Shown here piece after piece: positions 22,621 through 32,781 of a stretch of DNA of 60,000 nt; position 1 is the first letter of the stretch, and the number at the start of each line of letters is the position of its first letter. Below the pieces are notes generated by a model that saw only the letters and a list, made by a program, of their open reading frames with translations, made no database searches and was not told the DNA's origin. A program made the position numbers and the translations under genes. Source of the stretch: Symbiodinium natans (taxonomy: Eukaryota; Sar; Dinophyceae; Suessiales; Symbiodiniaceae); the NCBI GenBank assembly GCA_905221605.1, contig CAJNDS010000535.1:856977-916976 (forward strand). The letters are read 5' to 3'.

Positions 22621-23159
22621 CATACATAGGCCGTGCAAGAAACTCAAGGACACGGTTGAGGGTTTGGGGGTTTAGGGTTTTGGGGTTTCACAGGGTTCGG
22701 GCCAAAGCCCGACACAAAACACCCTAACCCCCAAAACCTTAAGGGTTTCGGATTTAGGTTTAGTTTAGGGTTTAGGCTGGGTGTTTTAGGGTTTGGCTTT
22801 AGGGTTTTGAAGATTAGGGTTGTTTAGAAGTTTAGCTGGTTTGGGGCTGTTTAGGGTTTAGAAGCTTTGGTTTGGGCCTTGAGGGCTATATTGTTTATTC
22901 TGGGAGTGGACTCGGGGGGACTTGCTGGAAGGTATTTTATTATTAGGTTGTATTCATTTCAGAGGCCATGAAAGAGGAGGCCCTGGAACAGTTCTAGTCT
23001 GTTCCGGGTACCGTCAAAAAGTGTGCAAAGCAACATGCCCTGGAACAGTTCTAGTCTGTTCCGGAGCAGAAAACCAGGCCCCGGAACAGTTCCAGAACAG
23101 TTCCGGAACAGTTCCGCTTTGTTTCGGGATTTTGCCCCAAAAACGTACGCCCTGGAACT

Positions 23160-23520
23160 GTTCTAGTTTGTTCTGGAGCATATGAAAACAAGGTTGTTTT
23201 TTCTTATTATCTTCTGTTGTTTTTTATATTTTTTTCATATTTGCCATGCTGTTATTTTGTGATATATATATATATGTACATATTTCATTGTTATATTGCT
23301 ATATTGTTATCTTGTTGTATTGGTATCTTGTTATCTTGTTATTTTGTTATATTGCTATATTGTTATATTGCTGTATTGTGTTTTTACTGTCATAGTATTC
23401 TATTCTTCATAAATCATAAAATGACATTATTCACAACGTGGACATTTTCCTCAGGGGACAAAGAGTCTCTAAAGGAGTTCCAAGGTCTATAAGTCTATAG
23501 CATATATAGGCTATAGGCCT
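23160..23520. other. AT-rich filler
   Basis: TTATATTGC/TTATCTTG microsatellite and TATATA tract; no gene seen. Four CTGGAACAGTTCTAG-like repeats lie just before it, at 22,980-23,175. Confidence 0.6.
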
Positions 23521-23534
23521 ATCCTGCCTCTCCA

Positions 23535-24070
23535 TTCGGGATGACGGAAGCCCTCTCCGGCGCGCTTTTGGCTCACGAAAGTGCGCTGGGGAGGGTTTTC
23601 GTGGCTCAGGGACAGAGGGGATCCAAAAGGAGTTCTATCGTCTAAGTGTCTATAGCCTATATTGGCTACAGGCTATAGGTCCATACTGCCTCTCGACGAA
23701 AACCCTCTCCGGCGCACTTTTGGCTCACGAAAGTGCGCCGGAGAGGGTTTTTGTGGCTCAGGGGACAGAGGGGATCCAAGTTCTATAGTCTATGGCTATA
23801 GGTCTATCCTGCCTCTCCCATTTTGGATGACGATAAAAACCCTCTCCGGCGCACTTTTGGCTCACGAAAGTGCGCCGGGGAGGGTTTTCGTGGCTCAGGG
23901 GACAGAGGGGATCCAAGTTCTACAGTCTATGGCTATAGGTCTATCCTGCCTCTCCATTTTGGATGACGATGAAAACCCTCTCCGGCGCACTTTCGGCTCA
24001 CGAAAGTGCGCCGGGGAGGGTTTTTGTGGCTCAGGGGACAGAGGGGATCCAGGTTCTATAGTCTATGGCT
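23535..24070 (+). repeat. Four tandem units with a strong palindrome
   Basis: Units of about 130-150 bases each hold CCCTCTCCGGCGCACTTT, GGCTCACG and AAAGTGCGCCGGGGAGGG, which pair as a hairpin of about 18 bp. The 160-residue frame across them is a repeat translation. Confidence 0.85.
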
Positions 24071-24094
24071 ATAGGTCTATCCTGCCTCTCCATT

Positions 24095-24470
24095 TTGGAT
24101 TGCCACTGACACACCAAAGAGGCTATTGCCTCGTTTCGGCCTAATGATTGCCACTCACACACCAAAGAGGCCATTGCCTCGTTTCGGCCCAATGATTGCC
24201 ACTCACACACCAAAGAGGCCGCTCGGCCCAATGGTTGCCACTCACGTAGCAAAGAGGCCATTGCCTCGTTTCGGCCCAATGATTGCCACTCACGCACCAA
24301 AGAGGCCATTGCCTCGTTTCGGCCCAATGAACTCACAGGTACAATTTACAGGATTTGCGACGTGATTTGCTACATGCCCCGTTCCATTTACAGGATTTGC
24401 GACGTGATTTGCTACATGCCCCGTTTCATTTGCAGGATTTGCGCCGTGATTTCCTACACGCCTTTTCCCC
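24095..24470 (+). repeat. 48-bp and 42-bp tandem repeats
   Basis: Five units of about 48 bp (GATTGCCACTCACACACC, AAAGAGGCCATTGCCTCG) are followed by three units of about 42 bp (GGATTTGCGACGTGATTTGC). The first carries the terminal core of the surrounding element. Confidence 0.85.
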
Positions 24471-24931
24471 TCCCATGCCCCCAGATATGTAGCTGACAGT
24501 CAAAGAGGCCATTGCCTGAATAAGGTTTAGGGTTTAGGGTTTCGTCAACATGACAAGCCGACCACAACTTCGGGTCTAGGTCCTGAAGAAACCTTCGAAG
24601 CGCTCGATCTTGTACCTATGCCAGGGTATTTCCGATTATTACCGGGAATATTCCCCCAATATACCCCCTGCCTTGTGAATCTGCCCGAAACCAGATTCTC
24701 AAGGAAGGACCCGAGTTTTGCCCTGCCCCCCCCCCCCCCCCCCCCCATGTGGGGCCGCACCAACTAGAATCGGTGCGTTTGGGTAGCTGTTCTCATTGTA
24801 CATAAGATTAGGAATGCGATCATCGGGGACCAAAACACCCCAAACCATAAATTCTAAACCTTAAACTCTAAGCTCCCTAAACCCTAAACCCTAAAGCCTA
24901 AACTCCAATCCTTTAGGACTTGGAGTATAAG

Positions 24932-24992
24932 GGCCTTCAACCTCACCGATGGCTTCTGCCTTGGCGACCTCATTCCCCAGTTCCACCCTAGA
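24932..24992 (+). CDS. Exon of an unidentified gene (24.9-35.7 kb)
   Basis: Acceptor GTATAAG|G, donor CCTAGA|GTTAGG (or GA one base earlier). It encodes AFNLTDGFCLGDLIPQFHPR. Very good coding sense. Confidence 0.55.
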
Positions 24993-25150
24993 GTTAGGGT
25001 TAGGGTTTAGGGTTTAGGGTTTAGGGTTTGGGGTTTGGGGTTTAGGGTTTAGGGTTTAGGGAACCCTACCAAGTTTGGGAACCCCAAAACCCCCAAGCAC
25101 CCTAAAGGCCCTGAACCTAAACCCTAATGAGCCCTTGTGAACCCCTACTG

Positions 25151-25615
25151 AACGCTACGAACCCCTAAACCCTAAACCCTAAACCCTAAACCCTAAACCC
25201 TAAACCCTAAACCCTAAACCCTAAACCCTAAACCCTAAACCCTAAACCCTAAACCCTAAACCCTAAACCCTAAACCCTAAACCCTAAACCCTAAACCTAA
25301 ACGCCTAAAAATAGAAACCTCACAGACCCCAAAGTGCCTAAACCCCTAAAGCCCGAAAGCTCCTTAACCCCTTAGAAGCCCCAAACCCCAAGCCCCTTAA
25401 CCCTCAACCCTAAACTTTAAACCCTAAACCCTAAACCCTAAACCCTGAACCCTGAACCCTGAACCCTGAACCCTGAACCCTAAACCCTAAACCCTAAACC
25501 CTAAACCCTAAAAACCCTAAACCCTAAACCCTAAACCCTAAACCCTAAACCCTAAACCCTAAACCCTAAACCCTAAACCCTAAACCCTAAACCCTAAACC
25601 CTAAACCCTAAACCC
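25151..25615 (-). repeat. Paired telomeric arrays (CCCTAAA)n
   Basis: Two arrays (25,151-25,294 and 25,414-25,615) of about 20 and 28 units. The second holds five consecutive CCCTGAA units, a locally amplified variant. Confidence 0.95.
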
Positions 25616-25636
25616 GAACCCGAAGACTTGGATGAG

Positions 25637-25690
25637 GCATCGTCTTCAATCTGACGGGCCCCCGGCTCAGCCCGCGTATCTGTCACGGGC
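25637..25690 (+). CDS. Exon of an unidentified gene
   Basis: Acceptor GGATGAG|GC, donor CACGGGC|GTTGAA. It encodes IVFNLTGPRLSPRICHG. Phase fits the previous exon if that uses its GA donor. Confidence 0.45.
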
Positions 25691-26067
25691 GTTGAAGGGT
25701 TTGGGGTTTAGGGTTTAGGGTTTAGGGTCTAGGGTTTAGGGTTTAGGGTCTCGGGTCTCGGTAGAGTTAACCAAGGGTTTAAGGGTATAGGGGTTCAGGG
25801 GTGTAGGGGTTCGGGGTTTAGGGTGTCGGGTTTCGGGGCCTTAGGGTCAGGGTTAAGGGTTTAAGGTTTGGGGTTCAAGGGTTTAGGGTTTATGGTTTAG
25901 GACTTTGAAGGGTTTAGGGTTTAGGGTTTGGGTTTTGGGGTTAAGGGTTAGGGGTTTACGGGTTGTTGCGGTTTGAGGAAGACCCCAAACCGTAAACCGG
26001 AAACCCTAAACCCTAAACCCCAAACCCCAAACCCTAACCCGCAACCCCCCCCCCCCCCTCCCTCGGG

Positions 26068-26183
26068 ACGAGGCTTTGCTTACGTCATCGGCATCCTAAA
26101 CCCTAAACCCTAAACCCTAAACCCTAAACCCTAAACCCTAAACCCTAAACCCTAAACGAGGCTTTGCTTACGTCATCGACATC
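26068..26183 (-). repeat. Telomeric array flanked by 28-bp direct repeats
   Basis: CCCTAAA units occupy 26,096-26,155. Directly outside are 26,068-26,095 and 26,156-26,183, which match at 27 of 28 positions (ACGAGGCTTTGCTTACG core). Confidence 0.85.
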
Positions 26184-26210
26184 ACCGAACCTCTGACCCT
26201 TGTGGTACAG

Positions 26211-26272
26211 CTGTCTTGCCTGGGCACGGCGCAAGCGGCGGCATCGGCTGCAAGGAGCTCCTCAAGTATAAG
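26211..26272 (+). CDS. Exon, Gly-rich loop, unidentified
   Basis: Acceptor GTGGTACAG|CT, donor TATAAG|GTAGGG. VLPGHGASGGIGCKELLKYK contains a glycine-rich turn that resembles, but does not match, a P-loop: GK[ST] is absent. A competing frame runs through from 26,163 (FAYVIDITEPLTL). Confidence 0.45.
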
Positions 26273-26587
26273 GTAGGGGGTTTAGGGTTTAGGGTTTAGG
26301 GTTTAGGGTTTAGGGTTTAGGGTTTAGGGTTTAGGGCAGTTTAGGGTTTAGGATTTAGGGTTTAGGGTTTAGGGTTTGGGGGTTTAGGGGTTTAGGGTGA
26401 GGGCTTAGGGGTTTAGGGTTTTGGGTTTTGGGGTTTAGGGTTCAGGGTTCAGGGCCAAACTCTCTGTGCTTTGCGCTTCTTCGGGTTTAGGGTATCCTAT
26501 ATAAACCCTAAACCCTAACCCCTAAACCCTAAACCCCTAAACCCTAAACCCCAAACCCTAAACCCTAAACCCTAAACCTCCTCCAAG

Positions 26588-26661
26588 GCGCGCCTCCTGG
26601 CGTACTTGAACTTGGCACGTGCAGGCTCGATTCCCCTCATCGCTGCCCGGACGGCACCATT
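26588..26661 (+). CDS. Exon, frame ambiguous
   Basis: The acceptor is CTCCAAG|GCG; the donor is ATT|GTAGGG or GC at about 26,653. Two + frames and one - frame are open. The phase-0 frame (ARLLAYLNLARAGSIPLIAA) best continues the preceding exon. Confidence 0.4.
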
Positions 26662-27402
26662 GTAGGGTTTCGGGTTGAGGGTTGAGGGTTTAGGGTTTAG
26701 GGTTTAGGGTCCCTAAACCCTAAACCCCAAACCCTCAACCCTAAACCGGTTTGGGGTTTGGGCTTGAGTTTCGGAATGACAGCCCACCGGTTATTAGGCA
26801 CAAGCCCAATGTTGGCGTGCTGGGTTCTTAGTCTCATAGGGGCCATGGGGAGTTTCCTGAATCCTATCACCAACAGACAGTGGGCAGCCTACCAAACCCT
26901 TACCCCTTTTAAACCCTAAACCCTAGATCCCAAACCCAAACGATAAGATCCCGGGTTGTGGGTCTCAATCTCAGAGCACAGTCACTCTTTGCAACCAAAG
27001 TAGCCTCTACTGCCCAGACCTCCAAAGCCCCCCCAAGCCCCTAAAGCCTTTCTCTAGACTTTAAAAGCCCTGAAGCATCTAAAGCCCCAAAACGCTATAA
27101 CCCCGAAACCCCAAAGCCCTCAAAACCTGAAAATGCCAAGAGCACCCCCCTGAAGCATCCTACAGCCTCACACCCCACAAGCTCTCTTGAGCCAGAACCC
27201 AGAACCCTTGACACTAAACCCGAAACTCCTAACCCTGAACACCTAACCCTAGACCTTAGACCCTAAACCCCTAAACCCCTAAACCCATAAACCCCTAAAC
27301 CCCTAAACCCCTAAACCCCTAAACCCTCAGCCCTAAACCCTAAACCCTAAACCCTAAACCCTAAACCCTAAACCCTAAACCCTAAACCCTAAACCCACTC
27401 AG

Positions 27403-27473
27403 GGCCTGGTGCCGCTCATCGACTCCACGGCGAACGTGCTGATGCTGCCGCCCGGCGAAGCAGCGGAGGGGGC
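27403..27473 (+). CDS. Exon of an unidentified gene
   Basis: The acceptor CCCACTCAG|GGC follows a CCCTAAA array. It reads GLVPLIDSTANVLMLPPGEA. The 3' border is lost in the G-tract that begins near 27,476. Confidence 0.5.
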
Positions 27474-27639
27474 TTTGGGGGGGGGGGGGGGGGGGGGGGT
27501 TAGGGTTTAGGGTTTAGAGTTTAGGGTTTAGGGTTTAGGCTTTAGGGTATAGGGTTTAGGGTGTAGGGTGGAGGGTTTTAGGGTTTAGAGTTTAGAGTTT
27601 AAGGTTTAGGCTTCAGGGTCCAGGGTTCAGGTTTAGTGT

Positions 27640-27790
27640 TTAGTGTTTAGGGTTTAGGGTTTAGGTGTTTTTTTTTTTTTTTTTCGGAGGGGGGAGGGGG
27701 GGGGGGGCTTGGGTTGTTGGTTCAACAAACCCAAGCCCCCCACCCCCCCTCCGAAAAAAAAACACCTAAACCCTAAACCCTAGCCCTAAA
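27640..27790. repeat. Palindrome with T/G tracts
   Basis: The left arm runs TTTAGGTGTTTT, T-tract, CGGAGGGGGG, GGGCTTGGGTTGTTG. The right arm is its complement, ending AACACCTAAACCC. Only about ten unpaired bases lie at the centre, and telomeric repeats of opposite sense continue on either side. Confidence 0.85.
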
Positions 27791-28108
27791 ACCCTAACAC
27801 CCTAAAACCCTAAAACCCTAAAACCCAAAAAACCAAAAACCCAAAAACCCTAAAGCCCTCAAACCCTAAAACCCTAAACCCCTAAGACCCTAAAACCCTA
27901 AAACCCTAAAACCCGAAAACCCTAAAACCCTAAAACCCTAAAACCCTAAAACCCTAAAACCCTAAAACCCTAAAACCCTAAAACCCTAAAACCCTAAAAC
28001 CCTAAACCCTAAACCCTAAACCCTAAACCCTACACCCTAAACCCTAAACCCTAAACCCTAAACCCTAAAGCCCTAAAGCCCTAAAAACCCTAAAGCCCTA
28101 AAGCCCTA
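27768..28108 (-). repeat. Mixed (CCCTAAAA)n and (CCCTAAA)n array
   Basis: About 24 octamer units, the Chlamydomonas-type telomeric repeat, pass into heptamers before the exon at 28,122. Confidence 0.9.
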
Positions 28109-28121
28109 ACGCCGGCCTCAG

Positions 28122-28179
28122 GTTCATCTTTGGGGCTGCCGCCGGGGATCCGGAACCAAGCTGGAGCCTATCTTGCAAG
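28122..28179 (+). CDS. Exon of an unidentified gene, model telomeric splice sites
   Basis: The acceptor GGCCTCAG|G lies downstream of a CCCTAAA/CCCTAAAA block; the donor TGCAAG|GTTTAGGG is formed by the TTTAGGG array itself. It encodes FIFGAAAGDPEPSWSLSCK. Confidence 0.55.
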
Positions 28180-28302
28180 GTTTAGGGTTTAGGGTTTAGG
28201 GTATAGGGTTTAGGGTTTAGGTTTTAGGGTTTTAGGGTTTAGGGTTTAGGGTTTAGGGTTTAGGGTTTAGGGTTTAGGGTTTAGGGTTTAGGGTTTAGGG
28301 TT
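28178..28302 (+). repeat. Telomeric array (TTTAGGG)n at a splice donor
   Basis: About 17 units; the first GT is the donor of the exon ending at 28,179. Confidence 0.9.
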
Positions 28303-28474
28303 AAGAGTTTTTGTGTTTTTTTGTTGGAGGGTTTGGGAGGGGTAGAGTTTAGGGCTTAGGGTCTAGGGTCTAGGGGATAGAGGTTGGTTTAGGGTTGCAA
28401 GGTGTTGAGGGTTTTTGGGCTTTCAGGGTTTGGGGTTTTAGGGATTTTTGGGGTTTAGGGCTTTAAGGGCTCTG

Positions 28475-29130
28475 TGCGTAGGGATTTTGTACTTCTTCCG
28501 ATTGAAACGGCTTAATCTGTTAAACTGCGGCATTTCAAACGTTTAAACTCTTAAACAAAGATCACCTGTTTAAACTGTCTTTTTCACAAGCACTTCCAAC
28601 GGTTTAAGCAGATTAAAGAGTTTAGGCCTGCGTGTTTTGGAGTGTTCTTGGAGATTTGCAGTTAAAGCACGTCAAACACGCTAAGCAGTTCAAATATTTA
28701 AACCCTAAACCCCTAAACAAGAGTTTGAACTGCAAATCCATTGAAAATTCCCTGGTCTGGGGGCTTTACAGTGCTGAAATGGCACTTTAAGGGCTGTAGT
28801 TTCAACATCAAACAGCTTGAATATTGCTTGGGAGCCCAGTGGTATGCCCTTATTCGAATATCGTTATGGGGCTACCAAGAATTAAAGTCTTTAAAGTGTT
28901 TCGACTGCATTTTTTACAGGCAGCAGAACCCATAAGCTGCTTAAGCTGCTAAACATCCCTGAGCTTGAGGGTTTAGAATGTTTAACATGTGTAAACTGCA
29001 GCCTTTCACTAATCAGCGTAGACCGTTTGAATATTAAGAGTGTTTAACATGCACGTTTATTTAAGGCCACAGTTTAAGCGCAGCTTGATTATCTAAAGTG
29101 TTTTGGGTCTGTTAGAACTGCAAACCCTAA
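28475..29130. other. AT-richer intron region with TTTAAAC motifs
   Basis: GTTTAAAC/GTTTAAACTG-like words occur more than eight times in both orientations, with few telomeric repeats. It may be an old diverged repeat. No exon recognised; the 64-residue frame at 28,741 lacks coding sense. Confidence 0.5.
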
Positions 29131-29610
29131 ACCTAAACCCTAGACCCTAAACCCTAAACCCTAAACCCTGAACCCTGAACCCTAAACCCTCACCGTGAAC
29201 TCCTTTTAAAGATTCCTGAGCTGGGGGATTCAAAGCTGCCTTGGACTGCTGAAACTGCATTTGCAGGGCCTAAGTTTCAAGACTTTAGGCTGTTGCCCTA
29301 AACCCTAAACCCTAAACCCTAAACCCTAAACCCTAAACACTCAATTTAAATCCTAAATCTAAACCCCTTGTTTAAGCTGCAACTCCTTTTTCAACCCCTC
29401 AGCTGGTCGACGTAGAGCCCCACAGGAGCTGTTCGCACCGTCGAAGTTTTCAGTGCATTATCGTGATTCAGCTGGTCTCTTATCTTCTGTAAATGGGTTT
29501 AGGGTTTAGGGTTTAGGGTTTTAGGGTTTTAGGGTTTAGGGTTTAGGGTTTAGGGTTTAGGCTTTAGGGTTTAGGGTTTAGGGTTTAGGGTTTAGGGTTT
29601 AGGGTTTAGG

Positions 29611-29706
29611 GTCCATGTACCTAATTATTGAATACTTGGACCTTCAAGTACTTCCTATATGTGGACTTTGGGGGCCCAATTATATAAAAATGCGGTACAT
29701 GGACCC
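29611..29706. mobile_element. TIR element, family GGTCCATGTACC
   Basis: Ends GGTCCATGTACC / GGTACATGGACCC, about 96 bases. The left end joins directly onto a TTTAGGG array. The same left two-thirds recur at 36,310. Confidence 0.75.
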
Positions 29707-29731
29707 TTAGGGAATGACATGAAGTTCAACA

Positions 29732-29849
29732 TGCCCAGATCTTCCAAAACCCGTTATTGAAGGAGCATGCCCTAATTCATAGTTATGATCCTTAGGATAA
29801 ATTAGGGTGATACTCCTTATAGTTAAGGGTGTTTTAGAAGATCTGGGTA
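29732..29849. mobile_element. TIR element, family AGATCTTCC
   Basis: Second copy, ends CCCAGATCTTCC / AGAAGATCTGGGT, with a similar AT-rich centre (TTATGATCCTTAGGAT). Confidence 0.8.
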
Positions 29850-30123
29850 CAACTTGTCAAATAATCCAGATGTCATGCCCAGCGTTCGGTGCGAGAAAGC
29901 CAGTCTGAACAATGGGCACCCTAAACACTAACCCTTAGCCCTGAACCCTGAACCCTGAACCCTGAACATGAGGGTAACCCAAACCCTAAACCCATTGTAC
30001 ATAATTGGCCCTGGCCCTAAACCCGAAACCCTGACAAACCCTAAGCCTTAAGCCCTAAGCCCTGAACCCAAAACCCTAAGCCCTAAACCTTAAGCCCTAA
30101 ACCCTAAACCCTAAAGCTTCGAG

Positions 30124-30189
30124 GACCAACTTCGCCGCAGCCTGTCTTGCCATTTTTTCGCTGCACCCCGGCGCTGGTCACGAGATAGG
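30124..30189 (+). CDS. Exon of an unidentified gene
   Basis: Acceptor CTTCGAG|GAC, donor GATAGG|GTTTAGGG, 22 codons in phase 0 with the previous exon. It contains DQLRRSLSCHFFAAPRRW. Confidence 0.5.
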
Positions 30190-30298
30190 GTTTAGGGTTT
30201 GGGGTTTAGGGTTTGGGGTTTGGGGTTTGGGGTTTGGGGATTAGGCCTGGGGGCTTAGGGTACAGGCAGGCCCTTGGGAGAGTTAGGGCCCGGGGTAT

Positions 30299-30399
30299 AT
30301 ATGGTGAGTTCTCCAAACTATGGTCCCTTTTGGGGTCCTTATGAGTATAAGGCGGCCCCTCGTATTTCGGGTGGTATAATTTAGAGAACTCACCATATG
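30299..30399. mobile_element. Single TIR element, TATGGTGAGTTCTC ends
   Basis: Ends TATGGTGAGTTCTC / GAGAACTCACCATA are perfect inverted repeats 100 bases apart. Confidence 0.7.
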
Positions 30400-30783
30400 T
30401 TCAGGGTTGAGTAGATGGTTGGGGCCTAGGGTTTGCGGCTTCAGGGCTTTGTGCGAGTTCATGCTGGGCTGGTTTGGTTTGAAGCAATCACATTCATAAG
30501 TACTTTGCAGAGGTGTGAAGGGCCAAGCTAGCAAAGGAGATGCATGCTACCCGCACAGCCTTTCCCTCTGCCCTGAACCCTACCAACCCTAAACCCGCTC
30601 CCCCCCCCCCCCACCCCCGCAGCATCCATTTTGATTTCGGCACCCCCAAGCCCGTTTTAGGATGCACTCCTCAACCCCAAACCCTAAACCCTATAAACCC
30701 CAAACCCTAAACCCTAAACCCTATACCCTATACCCTATAAACCCTAAACCCGAGTGCAGCTCTCACCCTTGAGTCCCTCTCAG

Positions 30784-30849
30784 GTGTTGCTTCACCCGGG
30801 CCCGCGTGCTGAAGCCACTGCCTCCCGCGCCCGAGGAGTGGCATGGGGA
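30784..30849 (+). CDS. Exon, frame ambiguous
   Basis: The acceptor CCCTCTCAG|GTG has a pyrimidine tract; the donor TGGGGA|GTGTAG leads straight into TTTTAGGG repeats. Two frames are open (CFTRARVLKPLPPAPEEWHG or VLLHPGPRAEATAS); phase favours the second, residue content the first. Confidence 0.45.
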
Positions 30850-30854
30850 GTGTA

Positions 30855-31070
30855 GGGTTTTAGGGTTTTAGGGTTTTAGGGTTTTAGGGTTTTAGGGTTT
30901 TAGGGTTTTAGGGTTTTAGGGTTTTAGGGTTTTAGGGTTTTAGGGTTTTAGGGTTTTAGGGTTTTAGTGTTTTAGGGTTTTAGGGTTTTAGGGTTTTAGG
31001 GTTTTAGGGTTTTAGGGTTTTAGGGTTTTAGGGTTTTAGGGTTTTAGGGTTTAGGGTTTAGGGTTTATAT
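30855..31070 (+). repeat. Octamer array (TTTTAGGG)n
   Basis: About 25 near-perfect octamers begin six bases after the donor at 30,849 and switch to heptamers at about 31,045. Confidence 0.95.
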
Positions 31071-31541
31071 TGGGTTTAGGGTTTAGGGTTTAAGGTTAAG
31101 GGTTTGGGTTCAGGAGTTTAGGGTTTATCGTCAGGGTTTAGGGCTTAGGTTGTTAAGGGTTCAGGAGTTTAGGGTCAGGGTTCAGGGTGTAAGGTTTTAG
31201 GTGTTGAGGAGTTTCGGGTTTCAGGGTTGGTTTAGGATTTGGGAGGTATGTTTGGTGTTTTGGGGTTTAGGAGGGGATAAGGATGGAATGGTTTAGTGTC
31301 TATAGGGTTTGTTTTATAGTTTTTTTTTGTGTAGGTGTTTAAGTTTCAGGGTTCAGGACTAAGGTTTTTAGGGTTTAGGGTTTAGGGTTTAGGGTATGCA
31401 CCGGGCAGTTGTGTGGTGAGCAATGGCGACCGCTCGGACTCGAAGGAGGCAGCCTCGCCATACTAAACCCTAAACCCTAAACCCTAAACCTAAACCCTAA
31501 ACCCTAAAAAAAAAAACCTAAACCCTAAACCCTAAACCCAG

Positions 31542-31656
31542 GGCAAGAGGCTCGTGTGGTGCAGCGAAATTCCTGAACATTACGGATTGGCCGATGGCTT
31601 CATGAAGTCCTTCAGCGAACAAGAGGGCGCGCCGATCACCGCACTGCCGCGCGCGG
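31542..31656 (+). CDS. Longest single exon, possible D5/NrS-1-type helicase segment
   Basis: The acceptor AACCCAG|GGC abuts a CCCTAAA array. GKRLVWCSEIPEHYGLADGF and SEQEGAPITALPR recall the GKRxVxxSEP...K.L.GxDxIxAR strand of D5/NrS-1-like primase-helicases, found in viruses, plasmids and some protist genomes. There is no convincing Walker A in neighbouring exons, so this is only a lead. The frame stays open to about 31,678. Confidence 0.5.
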
Positions 31657-31737
31657 GTATGGAAGCCTGGTGCCCGCGGCTCACCCCGCGGCTCACCCGT
31701 CCACCAGTGCTCCAACCCGGTCGACTTCCCAGCCCAG

Positions 31738-31812
31738 GACCTTCACAAAGCCTTCCGCGAGGGTCCGCCGAACGGCTGCCTCGAGAAGCCCTTCCCTGCA
31801 GCCCGCGCGCAG
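31738..31812 (+). CDS. Exon of an unidentified gene
   Basis: Acceptor CAGCCCAG|GAC, donor GCGCAG|GTTGCA, 25 codons in phase 0. It contains DLHKAFREGPPNGCLEKPF. It shares an island with the previous exon, separated by an intron of about 80 bases with no telomeric repeat. Confidence 0.5.
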
Positions 31813-31857
31813 GTTGCACACGGCTCCGCTGGATTTCATGCCGATGGGGGATGATGG

Positions 31858-32055
31858 ACCCTAAACCCTACACCCTAAAACCCTACATCCTAAATCCCTA
31901 AAACCCTAAAACCCTAAAACGCTTAAACCCTAAAACCCTAAACCCTAAAACCCCAAAACGCTTAAACCCTAAAACCCTAAAACCCTAAAACCCTAAAACC
32001 CTAAAACCCCAAAACCCTAAAACCCTAAAACCCTAAAACCCTAAACCCTAAACCC
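31858..32055 (-). repeat. Octamer array (CCCTAAAA)n
   Basis: About 20 octamers with CCCCAAAA and CGCTTAAA variants. It lies 45 bases after the donor at 31,812, opposite in sense to the usual rule for 5' intron ends. Confidence 0.9.
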
Positions 32056-32781
32056 AGCAACTCGCCGGGCGTCTTCCCCGAATTAACTGCTAGGTCCTTT
32101 CAGAGCATGTCCGTAACTTGGCCCTTGGGATTTCTTTATGTTTTCCCTTGTTGGGTTTAAGGTTTAGAGTTTAGGGTTTAGGGCTGAGGGTTTAGGGTGT
32201 AGGGTTTGGGTTCAGGGGAGAATATTTCAAAGGTCTTAAGGGGCCGACCTAGGTAAGTTCATGGCCCCGAAATCCGGTCCCTGACCTTTTGTATTCGAGA
32301 GTGCTGCAGACTGGGCCTGTGGTTGCCCAAAAGGGTCTCCTCATGGAAACCCTGAACCCAATATCCTAAACCCTAAATCCTAAACCCTAAACCCTAAACC
32401 CTAAACCCTAAACCCTAGCCCGAAACCCTAAACCCTGGGCTCAACGGAGGGATAAACACACCAAACGACAAATGCTTCGACTGATGAGAGGGAAAGGTGT
32501 ACATGGACACAGTAAACAGGGTTCAACATCATCATACGGGGGGCTTTTGATTTTGGGGCACCCACCCTAAACCCGAATCACTTTACACCCTAAACCCCAA
32601 CTAACCCCCAAGCCTAACCCCCTCCTAAATCACAAACCAGAAAAGGGGGCCCCCCTCTCTGGGAAAGCTTGACCCGAAGCCCCTAAACCCCAAACCCCAA
32701 ACCCCAAACCCCAAACCCTAAACCCTAAACCCTAAACCCTAAACCCTGGACCTTAGCTGAGAAAGCTTGCGCTACAGCCAG

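Larger units (their letters stand above)
20704..24523. mobile_element. 3.8-kb TIR element packed with satellites
   Basis: The left end TTATTTCAGGCAATGGCC and the right end GGCCATTGCCTGAATAA are inverted repeats of about 22 bases, and TTTAGGG repeats border both ends. Between them lie several unrelated tandem arrays and no coding signal. The 48-bp repeat near the right end contains the TIR core AAAGAGGCCATTGCCT, linking satellite and end. Probably a non-autonomous element of a cut-and-paste or Helitron-like kind; no transposase is present. Confidence 0.65.

Noticed and set aside
23662-24144. 160-codon frame
   Set aside because: Spans palindromic tandem repeats and repeats the same peptide three times.
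31404-31462. An exon ending CVVSNGDRSDSKEAASPY with stop
   Set aside because: No AG|G acceptor and the stop is formed by the following CCCTAAA-type sequence; too weak to list.
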